Positions 1 through 8,589 of a stretch of 64,000 nucleotides of DNA are shown here, in pieces. The stretch is from Sinobaca qinghaiensis (GTDB lineage: Bacteria; Bacillota; Bacilli; Bacillales; Marinococcaceae). Positions within the stretch are counted from its first letter, which is position 1. Each line of letters begins with the position of its first letter. The stretch lies in the NCBI RefSeq assembly GCF_003610495.1, contig NZ_RAPK01000010.1, forward strand, positions 186,001-250,000, in the 5' to 3' direction. The translations under genes were made by a program, and so were the position numbers. The notes under the pieces were generated by a model that saw only the letters and a list, made by a program, of their open reading frames with translations, was not told the DNA's origin and made no database searches.

Positions 1-451
1 CTTCATTATTCTGCTCGTGACCGCCTGCGTATTGTTTATGTTTTACTACTTTTACAAAACATCCAACGGCAGACGAATCCGTGCCGTAATGCAGAACCGG
101 GATATGGCGTCGAGCGTCGGTATCTCCACGCGCCAGGTCGACTCCACCACCTTTGCGCTCGGGGCAGGATTTGCCGGTATCGCCGGAATGGCACTTACTT
201 TAATTGGCCCGATCGGCCCGACACTTGGTACCGCCTATATTATCGATGCATTTATGGTTGTAGTGGTCGGCGGCGTCGGAATGCTTCTTGGTACCGTTAT
301 TGCAGCTCTTGGAATCGGTGTATTTAATACCGGCTTTGAATATTTCACTAATGCGTCTATGGGACGCGTGCTGTTATTTGCCGTTATTATTTTATTTCTG
401 CAGTGGCGCCCAAATGGTTTATTCAACCTGAGTACACGAAAGCTTGATTAA
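1..451 (+). CDS. urtB: Urea ABC transporter permease UrtB, 3' part
   Basis: This is the C-terminal 149 residues of a branched-chain amino acid/urea type ABC permease. The frame is open from base 2, so the gene starts before the window. Visible features are several hydrophobic segments, a VVVGGVGMLLGT stretch typical of LivH/UrtB permeases, and a C-terminal QWRPNGLF motif typical of UrtB. It would form the inner-membrane channel with UrtC for high-affinity urea uptake. urtC, urtD and urtE follow directly, which supports UrtB over a generic LivH. The substrate-binding urtA would lie off the left edge. The family is clear; urea as substrate is inferred from the UrtCDE-type partners. Confidence 0.85.
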   Translation, partial: FIILLVTACVLFMFYYFYKTSNGRRIRAVMQNRDMASSVGISTRQVDSTTFALGAGFAGIAGMALTLIGPIGPTLGTAYIIDAFMVVVVGGVGMLLGTVIAALGIGVFNTGFEYFTNASMGRVLLFAVIILFLQWRPNGLFNLSTRKLD

Positions 452-471
452 TACAAGAACGGAGGGAAGAC

Positions 472-1560
472 ATGGGATTATCAAAATGGATCGGAACAAA
501 GCAGGGCATTTTTATCGTGCTGCTTGTTCTGTTGGCTGTACTGCCTCTTATACTTAATGATTTTCATACAAATCTGCTCGGCCGCTATCTGGCCTTTGCC
601 ATACTCGTCATCGGCCTGGATCTTGTCTGGGGCTATACCGGCATATTAAGCCTTGGCCATGGAATTTTCTTTGGGCTTGGTGCTTACATTATGGCTATCT
701 ACGTAACGACTGAATCATCCGGAGGCGCCCTCCCCGACTTTATGATGTGGAGCGGGATGACTGAACTTCCGTTTTTATGGGAACTGCTTTCCAATCCCGT
801 AGCTGCTATTCTTCTTGGAATTCTTCTACCGATGGCTATCGCCTCCCTGCTCGGTTTTTTTACATTTCGGAACCGGATTAAAGGCGTGTACTTCACTATC
901 TTAACGCAGGCGCTTGTGCTCGTAACCGTCACCCTTATTGTCAGCCAGCAGCGCTACACCGGCGGTTCGGATGGGTTAAGCGGTTTAAGCACGATGTTTG
1001 GATTTTCTTTATCGAGTCCGCAGACCCAGCTGTTTTTATACTTTCTGACGCTTGTCGTGCTGGCAGCTGTCTTTTACTTCTGCTTCAAGCTGGTGAACAG
1101 CCGTTTTGGTAAAGTGCTGATTGCCATACGGGACGGGGAAAACCGTCTTCGTTTTTCCGGCTACAATACCGCTTATTATAAAATGGTGGTATTTACGCTC
1201 TCTGCCGGTATTGCCGGACTCGCCGGAATGTTATACGTGCTTCAGATCCGCATTATCACGCCGACGATGATCGATATTATTCCATCCATTGAAATGGCTC
1301 TCTGGGTCGCGATAGGTGGACGCGGTACCCTTCTCGGACCGATATTCGGGGCCATTCTTGCCAATGTGGGAACTACCTTTTTCAGTGAAAATTACCCTGA
1401 ATTATGGACCTATTTTATCGGACTTGTCTTTATTGTCGTTATCGTCTTTCTGCCGGGAGGCCTGATGTCGATTGGAAATAAATTAAAAAGAAAACGGAGG
1501 GGATCAGATCATGAAGAAGCAGAACAACAAGCAGGATCAGCCGCTGACAAGCATTCTTAA
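472..1560 (+). CDS. urtC: Urea ABC transporter permease UrtC
   Basis: A 362-residue membrane permease of the LivM/UrtC family, the second channel subunit of the urea ABC importer. It has about ten hydrophobic segments. The family core GYTGILSLGHGIFFGLGAY lies near residue 65, and a conserved LPGGL motif comes near the C-terminus. The ATG has a good ribosome binding site (ACGGAGGGAAG) and starts 20 bases after urtB. The 3' end overlaps urtD by 50 bases, so the two are probably translationally coupled. The C-terminal tail after residue 335 is highly charged and may be a cytoplasmic extension. Confidence 0.9.
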   Translation: MGLSKWIGTKQGIFIVLLVLLAVLPLILNDFHTNLLGRYLAFAILVIGLDLVWGYTGILSLGHGIFFGLGAYIMAIYVTTESSGGALPDFMMWSGMTELPFLWELLSNPVAAILLGILLPMAIASLLGFFTFRNRIKGVYFTILTQALVLVTVTLIVSQQRYTGGSDGLSGLSTMFGFSLSSPQTQLFLYFLTLVVLAAVFYFCFKLVNSRFGKVLIAIRDGENRLRFSGYNTAYYKMVVFTLSAGIAGLAGMLYVLQIRIITPTMIDIIPSIEMALWVAIGGRGTLLGPIFGAILANVGTTFFSENYPELWTYFIGLVFIVVIVFLPGGLMSIGNKLKRKRRGSDHEEAEQQAGSAADKHS

Positions 1561-2302
1561 ATGCCGGGACGTTCTTGTGAAATTTGGTGATTTTACCGCA
1601 CTGGACCGCTTTTCGTTCGGCATGGCCGATAAAGAAATTCACTTTCTTATCGGGCCGAATGGCGCCGGTAAAACGACATTTCTTGATGTGCTCTGCGGAT
1701 TAACAAAAATGAGCGATGGCAGCATTACTTTCCAGAAAAATTATTCCATTGATGATAAAAAGGAATTTGAAATTGCCAGAAAAGGGATCGGACGGAAATT
1801 TCAGGCGCCTTCCATTTTTCCGCACCTTACTGTGCAGGAGAACCTCGAAGTTGCCATGAAGCAGGAAAAAGGCGTCTTTTCCATGCTGCGGGCCAAAATG
1901 ACTAAAAAACAAAAAGAAAAAATAGACCGTCAGCTGGAGATTATCGGCCTGGCCGGCAAACGCGACATTCTGGCGGGAGGCTTATCGCACGGACAGAAAC
2001 AGTGGCTTGAAATCGGCATGGTCATGATGCAGGAACCTGAACTTCTCCTGCTTGATGAGCCGATCGCCGGCATGACCGAAGAAGAGGAAGAAAAAACAGG
2101 CAGCCTTCTCCGCGAGCTGAAACAGGACTGCTCTCTGATTGTGGTAGAGCATGACATGGATTTTGTAAGGGAGTATGCCGAAAAAGTAACCGTCATGCAT
2201 GAAGGAACGCTTCTCAGTGAAGGCACCATGGAAGAAATCCAGCAGAACGATAAAGTTCGGGAAGTATACCTCGGCAGCAAAGGAGCCGATGCTCATGCTT
2301 AG
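1511..2302 (+). CDS. urtD: Urea ABC transporter ATP-binding protein UrtD
   Basis: A 263-residue ABC ATPase of the LivG/UrtD type. The Walker A GPNGAGKTT, the signature LSHGQKQWLEIG and the Walker B LLLLDEPIAGM are intact. The LSHGQKQ signature and the DEPIAGM sequence are typical of UrtD. It powers urea import together with UrtE. It starts inside the end of urtC with a clear GGAGG-type site and ends eight bases into urtE, so the four genes form one coupled operon. The first 20 residues are a polar extension before the ATPase fold. Confidence 0.92.
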   Translation: MKKQNNKQDQPLTSILKCRDVLVKFGDFTALDRFSFGMADKEIHFLIGPNGAGKTTFLDVLCGLTKMSDGSITFQKNYSIDDKKEFEIARKGIGRKFQAPSIFPHLTVQENLEVAMKQEKGVFSMLRAKMTKKQKEKIDRQLEIIGLAGKRDILAGGLSHGQKQWLEIGMVMMQEPELLLLDEPIAGMTEEEEEKTGSLLRELKQDCSLIVVEHDMDFVREYAEKVTVMHEGTLLSEGTMEEIQQNDKVREVYLGSKGADAHA

Positions 2303-2984
2303 TGTTGACCGCATTGACGCGGCATATGATGAAAGTACGGTTCTGCGCGGTGTCTCTATTAACGCCAAAAAAAATCAGGTAACCTGCATTCTCGGCCGTA
2401 ATGGAGTCGGCAAATCGACGTTGATCAAATCGATTATGGGTGTGCTGAAAGTGCAGGAAGGCCGTTTAACGTTTAACGATAAAGACATTACAAAGGCAAT
2501 ACCCGCCAAACGCGCCCGGGCCGGTATGAGCTATGTGCCGCAGGGCCGCGAGATCTTTTCCAGCCTGACCGTGGAGGAAAATCTGCTTCTTGGACTCGAA
2601 GCAAATCAGAACAAAAAAACAGATATATTCGAAACCATTTACCGCTATTTCCCTGTGCTCAAAGAAATGAAAAACCGTAAAGGCGGTGATTTGAGCGGCG
2701 GTCAGCAGCAGCAGCTTGCGATCGGCCGGGCGCTTGCAGCAGAACCCGCCCTTCTTCTGCTCGATGAACCGGCTGAAGGCATCCAGCCTAACATTGTAGA
2801 AGACATTCAGCAGGTTATCATCGATTTGAAACAGAATACAGAAACGGCCATGATACTCGTCGAGCAGAATATCGAGTTCGCCCGTTCCGTCGGAGATTAT
2901 TTTTATGTAATGGACCGGGGACGGATTATGTTTGAAGGACCCGAGCTTGTGCAGGAAGAGCTTGAACAGTACCTAAGTATTTAA
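2295..2984 (+). CDS. urtE: Urea ABC transporter ATP-binding protein UrtE
   Basis: A 229-residue ABC ATPase of the LivF/UrtE type and the second ATPase of the urea importer. Walker A GRNGVGKST, signature LSGGQQQQLAIGRAL and Walker B LLLLDEPAEGIQPNIV are present; the EGIQP sequence after Walker B is characteristic of UrtE. The frame is open much further upstream. I chose the ATG at 2295 because it lies about nine bases after AAAGGAG, while the ATG at 2289 is too close to it. It overlaps urtD by eight bases and is the last gene of the operon, followed by a strong terminator. Confidence 0.92.
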   Translation: MLSVDRIDAAYDESTVLRGVSINAKKNQVTCILGRNGVGKSTLIKSIMGVLKVQEGRLTFNDKDITKAIPAKRARAGMSYVPQGREIFSSLTVEENLLLGLEANQNKKTDIFETIYRYFPVLKEMKNRKGGDLSGGQQQQLAIGRALAAEPALLLLDEPAEGIQPNIVEDIQQVIIDLKQNTETAMILVEQNIEFARSVGDYFYVMDRGRIMFEGPELVQEELEQYLSI

Positions 2985-2992
2985 AAACAACT

Positions 2993-3032
2993 TAAAAAGA
3001 GATTCCCGAAAGTATGCGGGAATCTCTTTTTT
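2993..3032 (+). terminator. Rho-independent terminator of the urt operon
   Basis: A stem of AAAGAGATTCCCG pairing with CGGGAATCTCTTT around a short AAGTATG loop, followed by a T run. It begins eight bases after the urtE stop codon. The A-rich left arm could let it act on the opposite strand too, for the convergent gene ending at 3103. Confidence 0.9.
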
Positions 3033-3102
3033 GTGAAACATACAATATCGCTCTAATAAGTGTACCTGTCAGGCGGCATAACCAGCATAAAAATAGAACC
3101 GT

Positions 3103-4713
3103 TTAATATACCGATATATGCCCATCCGCCCGGGATTCCGTCCCTCCAATGTACACGCCGCTATCTGGATCTCTCCAGATAATCTGCCCGCGGCCAAAAC
3201 CGGTTTCATCTGCTGCCTTTCGAATATGATGGCCTCTGCGCTCCAGCGCCTGTGCAATATGATCAGGAAATAACGGTTCAATTTCAATCGTCTTCCTTTC
3301 CGACCACCTCCACCTCGGAGCATCCAGCGCCGCCTGCGGGTTCAGACCGAAATCAATGCTGCTTGTGAGCACCTGCAGATGTCCCTGCGGCTGCATGAAT
3401 CCTCCCATTACGCCGAATGCCCCTGCTGCCCGGCCGTCTTTTGTTAAAAAGCCGGGAATGATCGTATGATAGGTTCGTTTGGCGGGTCCCGCTGCATTTA
3501 CCGCGTTTTCATCCATACTGAAGTTGCGCCCTCGGTTCTGCAGGTTAATCCCCGTGCCGGGAACAACAAGTCCGGACCCAAAATCCATATAGTTGCTTTG
3601 AATATAGGACACCATATTTCCCTCTTTATCTGCGGCCGCCAGATAAACTGTGCCCCCCTTTTGAGGCTTTCCGGGTTTCGGAAGCATTGCTTCTTCTCCA
3701 ATCAAGGTTCTCCGCTCTGCCGCATATTCTTTGGAAAGCAGTTCTTCCACCGTTACTTTCATATCTTTCGGATCTGTAATGTAGTGCAGGCCGTCCGTGT
3801 ACCCGAGCTTCATTGCCTCCATTAATGCATGATAGGTATCCGTCGATTCTTTTCCCTTCAATTTCATATCTTCGAGAATATTCAGTGCGAGAAGCGTATT
3901 CAGTCCATGCCCGTTCGGCGGAATTTCCCAGACGTCATACCCTTTATAGGAAACAGAAATCGGCTTCACCCAGTCTGCCTGGAAATTTTTTAAATCTTCT
4001 GCTGCAATCCATCCCCCGTGCTGTTTTGAAAAGGCATCCACCTTCGCGGCAAGCTCCCCCTCATAAAAAGAGGCGGCTTTTGTGGCGGCAATATCACGAA
4101 GCGTGCCGGCATGATCCGGAAACGTCCATATATCTCCTGCTTTGGGGGCCTGTCCATTTTTCGTAAAAACGCGGAACCACTCTTCAAATTCAGCTCCCTT
4201 TAATGTATCGCTGAATAGCTGAACCCCGCGTTTCCAGTACTTCGCCACCGCTGCGCTGACAGGAAATCCTTCTTCCGCAAGCTTTACTGCCGGCGCCAGC
4301 ACCTCTTCAAGCGGCAGTACACCAAATGCTTCGGAAAGTTCAGCCCATGCGCCGGGTGCTCCCGGAACGGTTACCGGAATAAACCCATGGTCCGGCACAT
4401 CCGTGAGCCCTTTTTCTTTCAGTTTTTCCAAAGTAAACGCCTTGGGTGAGCGTCCGCTGGCGTTTAACCCGTACAGCTTTTCCTTCATCCAGACAAGCGC
4501 AAACGCATCCCCGCCTATCCCGTTGGAGGTTGGCTCCACTACCGTAAGAGCAGCAGCGGCGGCAATGGCCGCATCTACGGCGTTGCCTCCTTTTTCAAGC
4601 ATCTGCCTGCCGCAGTCAGCAGCCTGCGGCTGCGATGCGGCCACCATTCCATTTTTTGCGTAGATTGGAAGTCTTGCCGTTCGATAAGGCTGATACAGCT
4701 CATCATATATCAT
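3103..4713 (-). CDS. Gamma-glutamyltransferase-family Ntn-hydrolase, candidate oxamate amidohydrolase
   Basis: A 536-residue proenzyme of the gamma-glutamyltranspeptidase superfamily. The N-terminal family signature is seen around NAVDAAIAAAAALTVVEP and SNGIGGDAF. The likely nucleophile is the threonine in KGGTVYLAAADKEGN (about residue 355), where autocleavage would make two subunits. The small-subunit pocket sequence NYMDFGSGLVVPGTGINLQNRG follows. It has no signal peptide, unlike secreted glutathione-cleaving enzymes, and resembles the YwrD/HpxW branch. HpxW is known to hydrolyse oxamate in purine degradation. It lies 16 bases after allantoinase on the same strand, so a role in allantoin breakdown is a fair inference. 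Plain glutathione hydrolase remains possible. The start has an AAAGGAGG site. Confidence 0.8.
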   Translation of the reverse strand: MIYDELYQPYRTARLPIYAKNGMVAASQPQAADCGRQMLEKGGNAVDAAIAAAAALTVVEPTSNGIGGDAFALVWMKEKLYGLNASGRSPKAFTLEKLKEKGLTDVPDHGFIPVTVPGAPGAWAELSEAFGVLPLEEVLAPAVKLAEEGFPVSAAVAKYWKRGVQLFSDTLKGAEFEEWFRVFTKNGQAPKAGDIWTFPDHAGTLRDIAATKAASFYEGELAAKVDAFSKQHGGWIAAEDLKNFQADWVKPISVSYKGYDVWEIPPNGHGLNTLLALNILEDMKLKGKESTDTYHALMEAMKLGYTDGLHYITDPKDMKVTVEELLSKEYAAERRTLIGEEAMLPKPGKPQKGGTVYLAAADKEGNMVSYIQSNYMDFGSGLVVPGTGINLQNRGRNFSMDENAVNAAGPAKRTYHTIIPGFLTKDGRAAGAFGVMGGFMQPQGHLQVLTSSIDFGLNPQAALDAPRWRWSERKTIEIEPLFPDHIAQALERRGHHIRKAADETGFGRGQIIWRDPDSGVYIGGTESRADGHISVY

Positions 4714-4729
4714 CTTTTATTTCCTCCTT

Positions 4730-6076
4730 TTATTGCTGCGGCTGCGTCCATCTCCCGATCCTTTTTACCGGTTTTCCCGCGGCTGAAAAAATGGTTTCCC
4801 CCCGAAGAAAAGTTTGTTCAATGGAAGCGGAAAAAGTCATTCCTTCATAAACACTGTGTTTGTTTTTCATATACATGTTTTCTTTTGTGACAGTAAAGCT
4901 TTTATTCATGTCCACAAGCACAAGGTCCGCATCTTTTCCTTCCTTTATCTCTCCTTTGCTGCCGGAAAGGCCGAAGCGCTCTGCCGGAGCTCCTGAGAGC
5001 CACTGTGCTGTCCTCGGAAACTTTATGCCATGAGCGGCGGCGAGTTCCAGCACGGCGAGAAACGTATACTGCCCTCCGCTGATTCCGCCCCACGCCGCAA
5101 ACATGTCATCTGTATCTTTCATGTCAGATGGACAAGGAGAATGATCGGAGGATACCATATCAATTTTCCCGTCAAGCAGCGCCTCGATAAGCTTCTGTTT
5201 CTGCTCGTTGGAACGAAGAGGCGGTGCGCATTTTGCAGCAGCTCCCTTTTCAACGAGCGTATCTTCCGTAAACAATAAGTAATGCGGGCATGTTTCCAGC
5301 GTCACATCTACTCCCGCCAGCCGGGCTTCCTGAATACGTTCCACTGCCTCTGCTGTACTGATATGAACAAAGTGAAGCGGGCATTTTGTTACTTTTGCAT
5401 AGGAGATCGCCCGGTTCACTGCCTCTACTTCCGCTTCCTCCGGCCGGCTTCTTGAAAAAGAAACCGCGTCTGTATGTTCGCTGTATCGCTGCTCCATGCC
5501 TTTTACGATCACAGCACTTTCCGAATGGAGAGCCAGCAGTTTTCCCGTTGGGGCAATCTTCTGCATGCCATTAAAAAGGGTATGGTCATCCGAGCGTTCA
5601 AACTCTTTATTTCCCGTGGGTGACATAAACGCTTTGAATCCTACTACTCCTTCAGCTGCGAGGGTCTCCAGCTCTTCTTCGTTTCCGGGCACAAGACCTC
5701 CCCATAAACCGAAATCTGCGATTGATTTCCGGCTGCCCGTTTCTGCTTTTTCTTTCAGTGCCTCTACCGTAACAGTAGAAGGAATGCCGTTTAACGGCAT
5801 ATCAAAATATGTAGTCATTCCCCCGGCAGCCATCATGGCCGATCCCGTTTCAAACCCTTCCCAATGCTCACGGCCTGGTTCGCTGAAATGGGCATGTACA
5901 TCAATGCCCCCCGGAAAGACGTAAAGTCCCTGCGCATCGACTTCGGAATCAGCTGTCCCGGCGATAGAAGAATGAACCTTTTCGATGAGCCCGTTCTTAA
6001 TGGCGACATCCGCAGTGACGACCGTTTCCTTCAAAACAACCCGGCCTTTCCGGATGATTACATCATAATTATCCAT
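4730..6076 (-). CDS. allB: Allantoinase
   Basis: A 448-residue cyclic amidohydrolase that opens the allantoin ring to allantoate. The metal-binding GGIDVHAHFSEPG motif is at about residue 58, the carboxylated-lysine region is GFKAFMSPTGNKEF, and later histidines lie in HSES, CPLHFVHIST and SSDHSPCP. The DMPLN sequence after GGMTTYF is typical of allantoinases rather than dihydropyrimidinases. I chose the ATG at 6076 because AGGAGAGG lies six bases upstream; a TTG one codon earlier sits too close to it. It is divergent from pucR and shares a promoter region with it. B. subtilis calls this gene pucH. Confidence 0.9.
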   Translation of the reverse strand: MDNYDVIIRKGRVVLKETVVTADVAIKNGLIEKVHSSIAGTADSEVDAQGLYVFPGGIDVHAHFSEPGREHWEGFETGSAMMAAGGMTTYFDMPLNGIPSTVTVEALKEKAETGSRKSIADFGLWGGLVPGNEEELETLAAEGVVGFKAFMSPTGNKEFERSDDHTLFNGMQKIAPTGKLLALHSESAVIVKGMEQRYSEHTDAVSFSRSRPEEAEVEAVNRAISYAKVTKCPLHFVHISTAEAVERIQEARLAGVDVTLETCPHYLLFTEDTLVEKGAAAKCAPPLRSNEQKQKLIEALLDGKIDMVSSDHSPCPSDMKDTDDMFAAWGGISGGQYTFLAVLELAAAHGIKFPRTAQWLSGAPAERFGLSGSKGEIKEGKDADLVLVDMNKSFTVTKENMYMKNKHSVYEGMTFSASIEQTFLRGETIFSAAGKPVKRIGRWTQPQQ

Positions 6077-6122
6077 CAATTACCTCTCCTTATCTGTTTT
6101 CATGTCAGCTTTCTTCACAATG

Positions 6123-6151
6123 ATTGTATATGCTTTTCATTTTACTGGTAA
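6123..6151 (-). promoter_or_regulatory. Candidate sigma-A promoter of allB
   Basis: On the minus strand TTACCA and TACAAT are separated by 17 bases, about 45 bases before the allantoinase start. The 170-base divergent region to pucR also contains ATTGGCTATAG and ACTGGTAAT, which loosely resemble the PucR consensus WWWCNTTGGTTAA. These matches are imperfect, so PucR binding here is inference. Confidence 0.5.
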
Positions 6152-6248
6152 TATGACAATTAATCATTAGCAATTCCAGCAATTTCTTTCTCTATTATTG
6201 GCTATAGTGACTAAATTCGTGTTCGAAGAATAGAAAGGACGATACAGC

Positions 6249-7871
6249 TTGAAAATAGAACATTTATTTCAGACTCCGCTGCTTAAAGAAGCTTCTATTC
6301 TTGCCGGCCGGAATGGCCAGGATCGGTCCATCACCAATGTCAGCATGATGGATGCGCCGGATATCGGGGAGTACTTAAATGAGCATGACCTGCTCGTAAC
6401 CACCGCTTATCATTTTAAAGACGACCCGGCTATGCTTACAGACCTTATTAAACATATGAACGAAAAAGGCTGTGCCGGCATCGGTATTAAAACAAAACGC
6501 TTTCTGCATGAAGTACCTGAAGAAGCCGTGGCGCTCGCTGATGTGCTTGATTTCCCGATCATTGATCTGCCCGCCCACATCAGCCTGAGCACTATTGCAG
6601 CACACCTTCTCAGCAGTATGCTTGATACGCGCACTACGGAACTGCAAAAAGCTATTTCCGCCCATCAGACCTTCACCCGTCATATTATCAGCGGGAAAGA
6701 CCTGCAGAGCCTTATTGTAAGCGTGGCGGCGACAGTAAATCAGCCGGTGTTCATGCTCGACCACCATGCCAGGCTTATTTCTGCTTCCGAGCCGATGCCT
6801 GAAGTGATTGATTCTTTTACCGCATTATACAAAATGAATTTTTTATTCTTTCTCGAAAATACGACGCATACTACTTTTTCCCTGCTTTCCCCGCCCTGCA
6901 CGCAAATTACGCTGTTTCCCATCTATACTCATGAATCAACATGCAGCTACCTTGCTGTTGCCGGAAAAGCAGACAGCTTCAGCAGTGAACTTATTCTTAC
7001 AATGGAACAGGCCGCCAACGTTATCGCTTTCGAACGTCTAAAGGAAAACGCATTGAAGCAGCATCAGCAGAAAGCCAGAAATGAATTTTTTATTAATTAC
7101 TTAGAAGGCGCTTTTACAACAAAAGAAGAAATTATTAACCGGGCCAAGGAATTCAACCTTCCGAACGAAGGAAAATATATATGCGTCGTAGGTAAAGTGG
7201 ACCGGGAGGAAAAATGGAGAAGCTTTACCCAGTCCCAGCTGGAAACGAGCGAGGTTTTTGACTTCATTGAAGGAGAACTGCCCGACTTTCCATTTCCCCC
7301 CCACTTGTTTATAAAAGGAGAAATGCTGATCGTACTGCTTCAGGCCGACGAGCATACCGGAGAAGCCGTTACTTCTATTACCAGTGTACTCAGATCTCTT
7401 CAACGGGAAACAAAAAGCTATTTCCAGCGCACGATCTCGTTTGGAATCAGCAATATCACCCATCAGTTTCTTGATGTCGATACAGCTTTCCGCGAAGCAA
7501 GAGATGCCCTGCAGACCGGCCAGCTTTCCGGCGTGCCGGCGTCCGTTCAGGCCTATCAGACAAAGGACGTGGCAGAACTGCTCCGCGTTATTCCTGTCGA
7601 TGATTTAAAAGAATTTTATATTCACACGATGCAGCAGCTTGGGCAGGCAGGAAACGATGATCCTACCCTCCTTTACACCCTCGCTGTTTATCTGGAAACC
7701 CACTGTCATATTTCCGAGACGGCTAAACGGCTTTACGTCCACCGCAATACCGTTATTTACAGGCTGGAGAAATGCGAAGAGCTGATCGGCAAGAGCCTTA
7801 AAGACCCGGAAATCACGCTGCGCCTCCGTCTCGCACTTCGGATTAGAGCATCTCTTTCCATGGTCGAATGA
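6249..7871 (+). CDS. pucR: PucR-family purine catabolism regulator
   Basis: A 540-residue transcription factor. The N-terminal PucR domain spans about residues 5-125 (sequence around ITNVSMMDAPDI and LLVTTAYHF). A middle sensor region follows, and the C-terminal PucR HTH_30 domain contains CHISETAKRLYVHRNTVIYRLEKCEEL at about residues 482-512. In B. subtilis PucR activates the purine degradation genes when allantoin or related compounds are present. The TTG start is supported by AAAGGA about 10 bases upstream; no better ATG is near. It is transcribed away from allB and precedes uraD and uraH, consistent with local control. Confidence 0.9.
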   Translation: MKIEHLFQTPLLKEASILAGRNGQDRSITNVSMMDAPDIGEYLNEHDLLVTTAYHFKDDPAMLTDLIKHMNEKGCAGIGIKTKRFLHEVPEEAVALADVLDFPIIDLPAHISLSTIAAHLLSSMLDTRTTELQKAISAHQTFTRHIISGKDLQSLIVSVAATVNQPVFMLDHHARLISASEPMPEVIDSFTALYKMNFLFFLENTTHTTFSLLSPPCTQITLFPIYTHESTCSYLAVAGKADSFSSELILTMEQAANVIAFERLKENALKQHQQKARNEFFINYLEGAFTTKEEIINRAKEFNLPNEGKYICVVGKVDREEKWRSFTQSQLETSEVFDFIEGELPDFPFPPHLFIKGEMLIVLLQADEHTGEAVTSITSVLRSLQRETKSYFQRTISFGISNITHQFLDVDTAFREARDALQTGQLSGVPASVQAYQTKDVAELLRVIPVDDLKEFYIHTMQQLGQAGNDDPTLLYTLAVYLETHCHISETAKRLYVHRNTVIYRLEKCEELIGKSLKDPEITLRLRLALRIRASLSMVE

Positions 7872-7893
7872 TGGGAAGATAATCTACAATTTT

Positions 7894-7943
7894 TTGTAAA
7901 AACCACCTATTATTTTTATATTATTCAGTTATTTAAACCAATG
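7894..7943 (+). promoter_or_regulatory. Candidate uraD promoter and PucR-like box
   Basis: TTGTAA (7894-7899) and TATATT (7917-7922) are spaced by 17 bases. Just downstream, TTTAAACCAATGA (about 7931-7943) resembles the inverted PucR consensus TTAACCAANGWWW. The promoter spacing is seen in the sequence; the operator role is inferred from the family and the neighbours. Confidence 0.5.
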
Positions 7944-8036
7944 ACTTGGAAGGATTTATCAATTACGATGAATTTATATCACGAAAAACAGCAGCCGGAC
8001 CGGCGGACACTTACTGCACAAGGAGGCAGAAAAGCG

Positions 8037-8558
8037 ATGTATACTCTTCAGGAGCTAAATGATATGACAGAACACGATTTCACCAATTCGTTAAAGGATA
8101 TTTATGAACACTCGCCGTGGGTGGCTGAAAAGGCTGCGATCCATCGTCCTTTTTTCAGCCGGAATGATCTTCACAGCGCCATGGTACAGCAGGTCAGAAA
8201 AGCGTCTCCCGAAGAACAGACAAACCTTATCTGCGCACATCCAGTACTCGGCACATCCAAACCGATGAGCAGCTCCTCTGTTTCAGAACAGGAAGGTGCA
8301 GGTCTCCAGCATTTAACGGAAGAAGAACAGCAGCGTTTTGATGAATTAAATGCGCTGTATATGGAAAAATTTGAGTTCCCCTTCATTTATGCTGTAAAAA
8401 ATAAAACCAAACGTGATATTTATGAGTCACTGGAAGCCCGGATAGAGCTCACCAAAGAGCAGGAAAGAGAACAGGCATTGGAAGAAATATTTAAAATTGC
8501 CAACTTTCGGCTGGATGCCCTTCTAATAGAAGAAAAAGAAGAACGTCTGTCCCATTAA
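8037..8558 (+). CDS. uraD: 2-oxo-4-hydroxy-4-carboxy-5-ureidoimidazoline (OHCU) decarboxylase
   Basis: A 173-residue enzyme that converts OHCU to S-allantoin, the last step from urate to allantoin. The YEHSPWVAEKA segment holds the expected catalytic histidine, followed by the conserved CAHPVLGT and a SVSEQEGAGL motif. In B. subtilis this domain is fused to uricase in PucL. Here the reading frame stops at the end of the decarboxylase domain and uraH begins 31 bases later, so no uricase is attached. The ATG at 8037 is preceded by AAGGAGG at a good distance. The open frame extends further upstream to about 7941 but has no site or homology there. Confidence 0.9.
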   Translation: MYTLQELNDMTEHDFTNSLKDIYEHSPWVAEKAAIHRPFFSRNDLHSAMVQQVRKASPEEQTNLICAHPVLGTSKPMSSSSVSEQEGAGLQHLTEEEQQRFDELNALYMEKFEFPFIYAVKNKTKRDIYESLEARIELTKEQEREQALEEIFKIANFRLDALLIEEKEERLSH

Positions 8559-8589
8559 CTTTTGATTTTCAGAAAGGAGAATCGTACTG

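Noticed and set aside
2199-2294. Longer start for urtE at 2199
   Set aside because: It would lie deep inside urtD, and the extra residues do not look like an ABC ATPase; a ribosome binding site supports 2295.
3103-4713. Secreted gamma-glutamyltranspeptidase for glutathione
   Set aside because: No signal peptide is visible, the region around the nucleophile differs from classical enzymes, and the gene is in the allantoinase transcript. It is kept only as an alternative.
6217-6236. A PurBox-like GTTCGAA upstream of pucR
   Set aside because: It lacks the CCGAAC core in full, and no second inverted copy is found at the required distance.
7941-8036. Longer uraD from 7941
   Set aside because: It has no ribosome binding site, includes the promoter region and adds residues not seen in the family.
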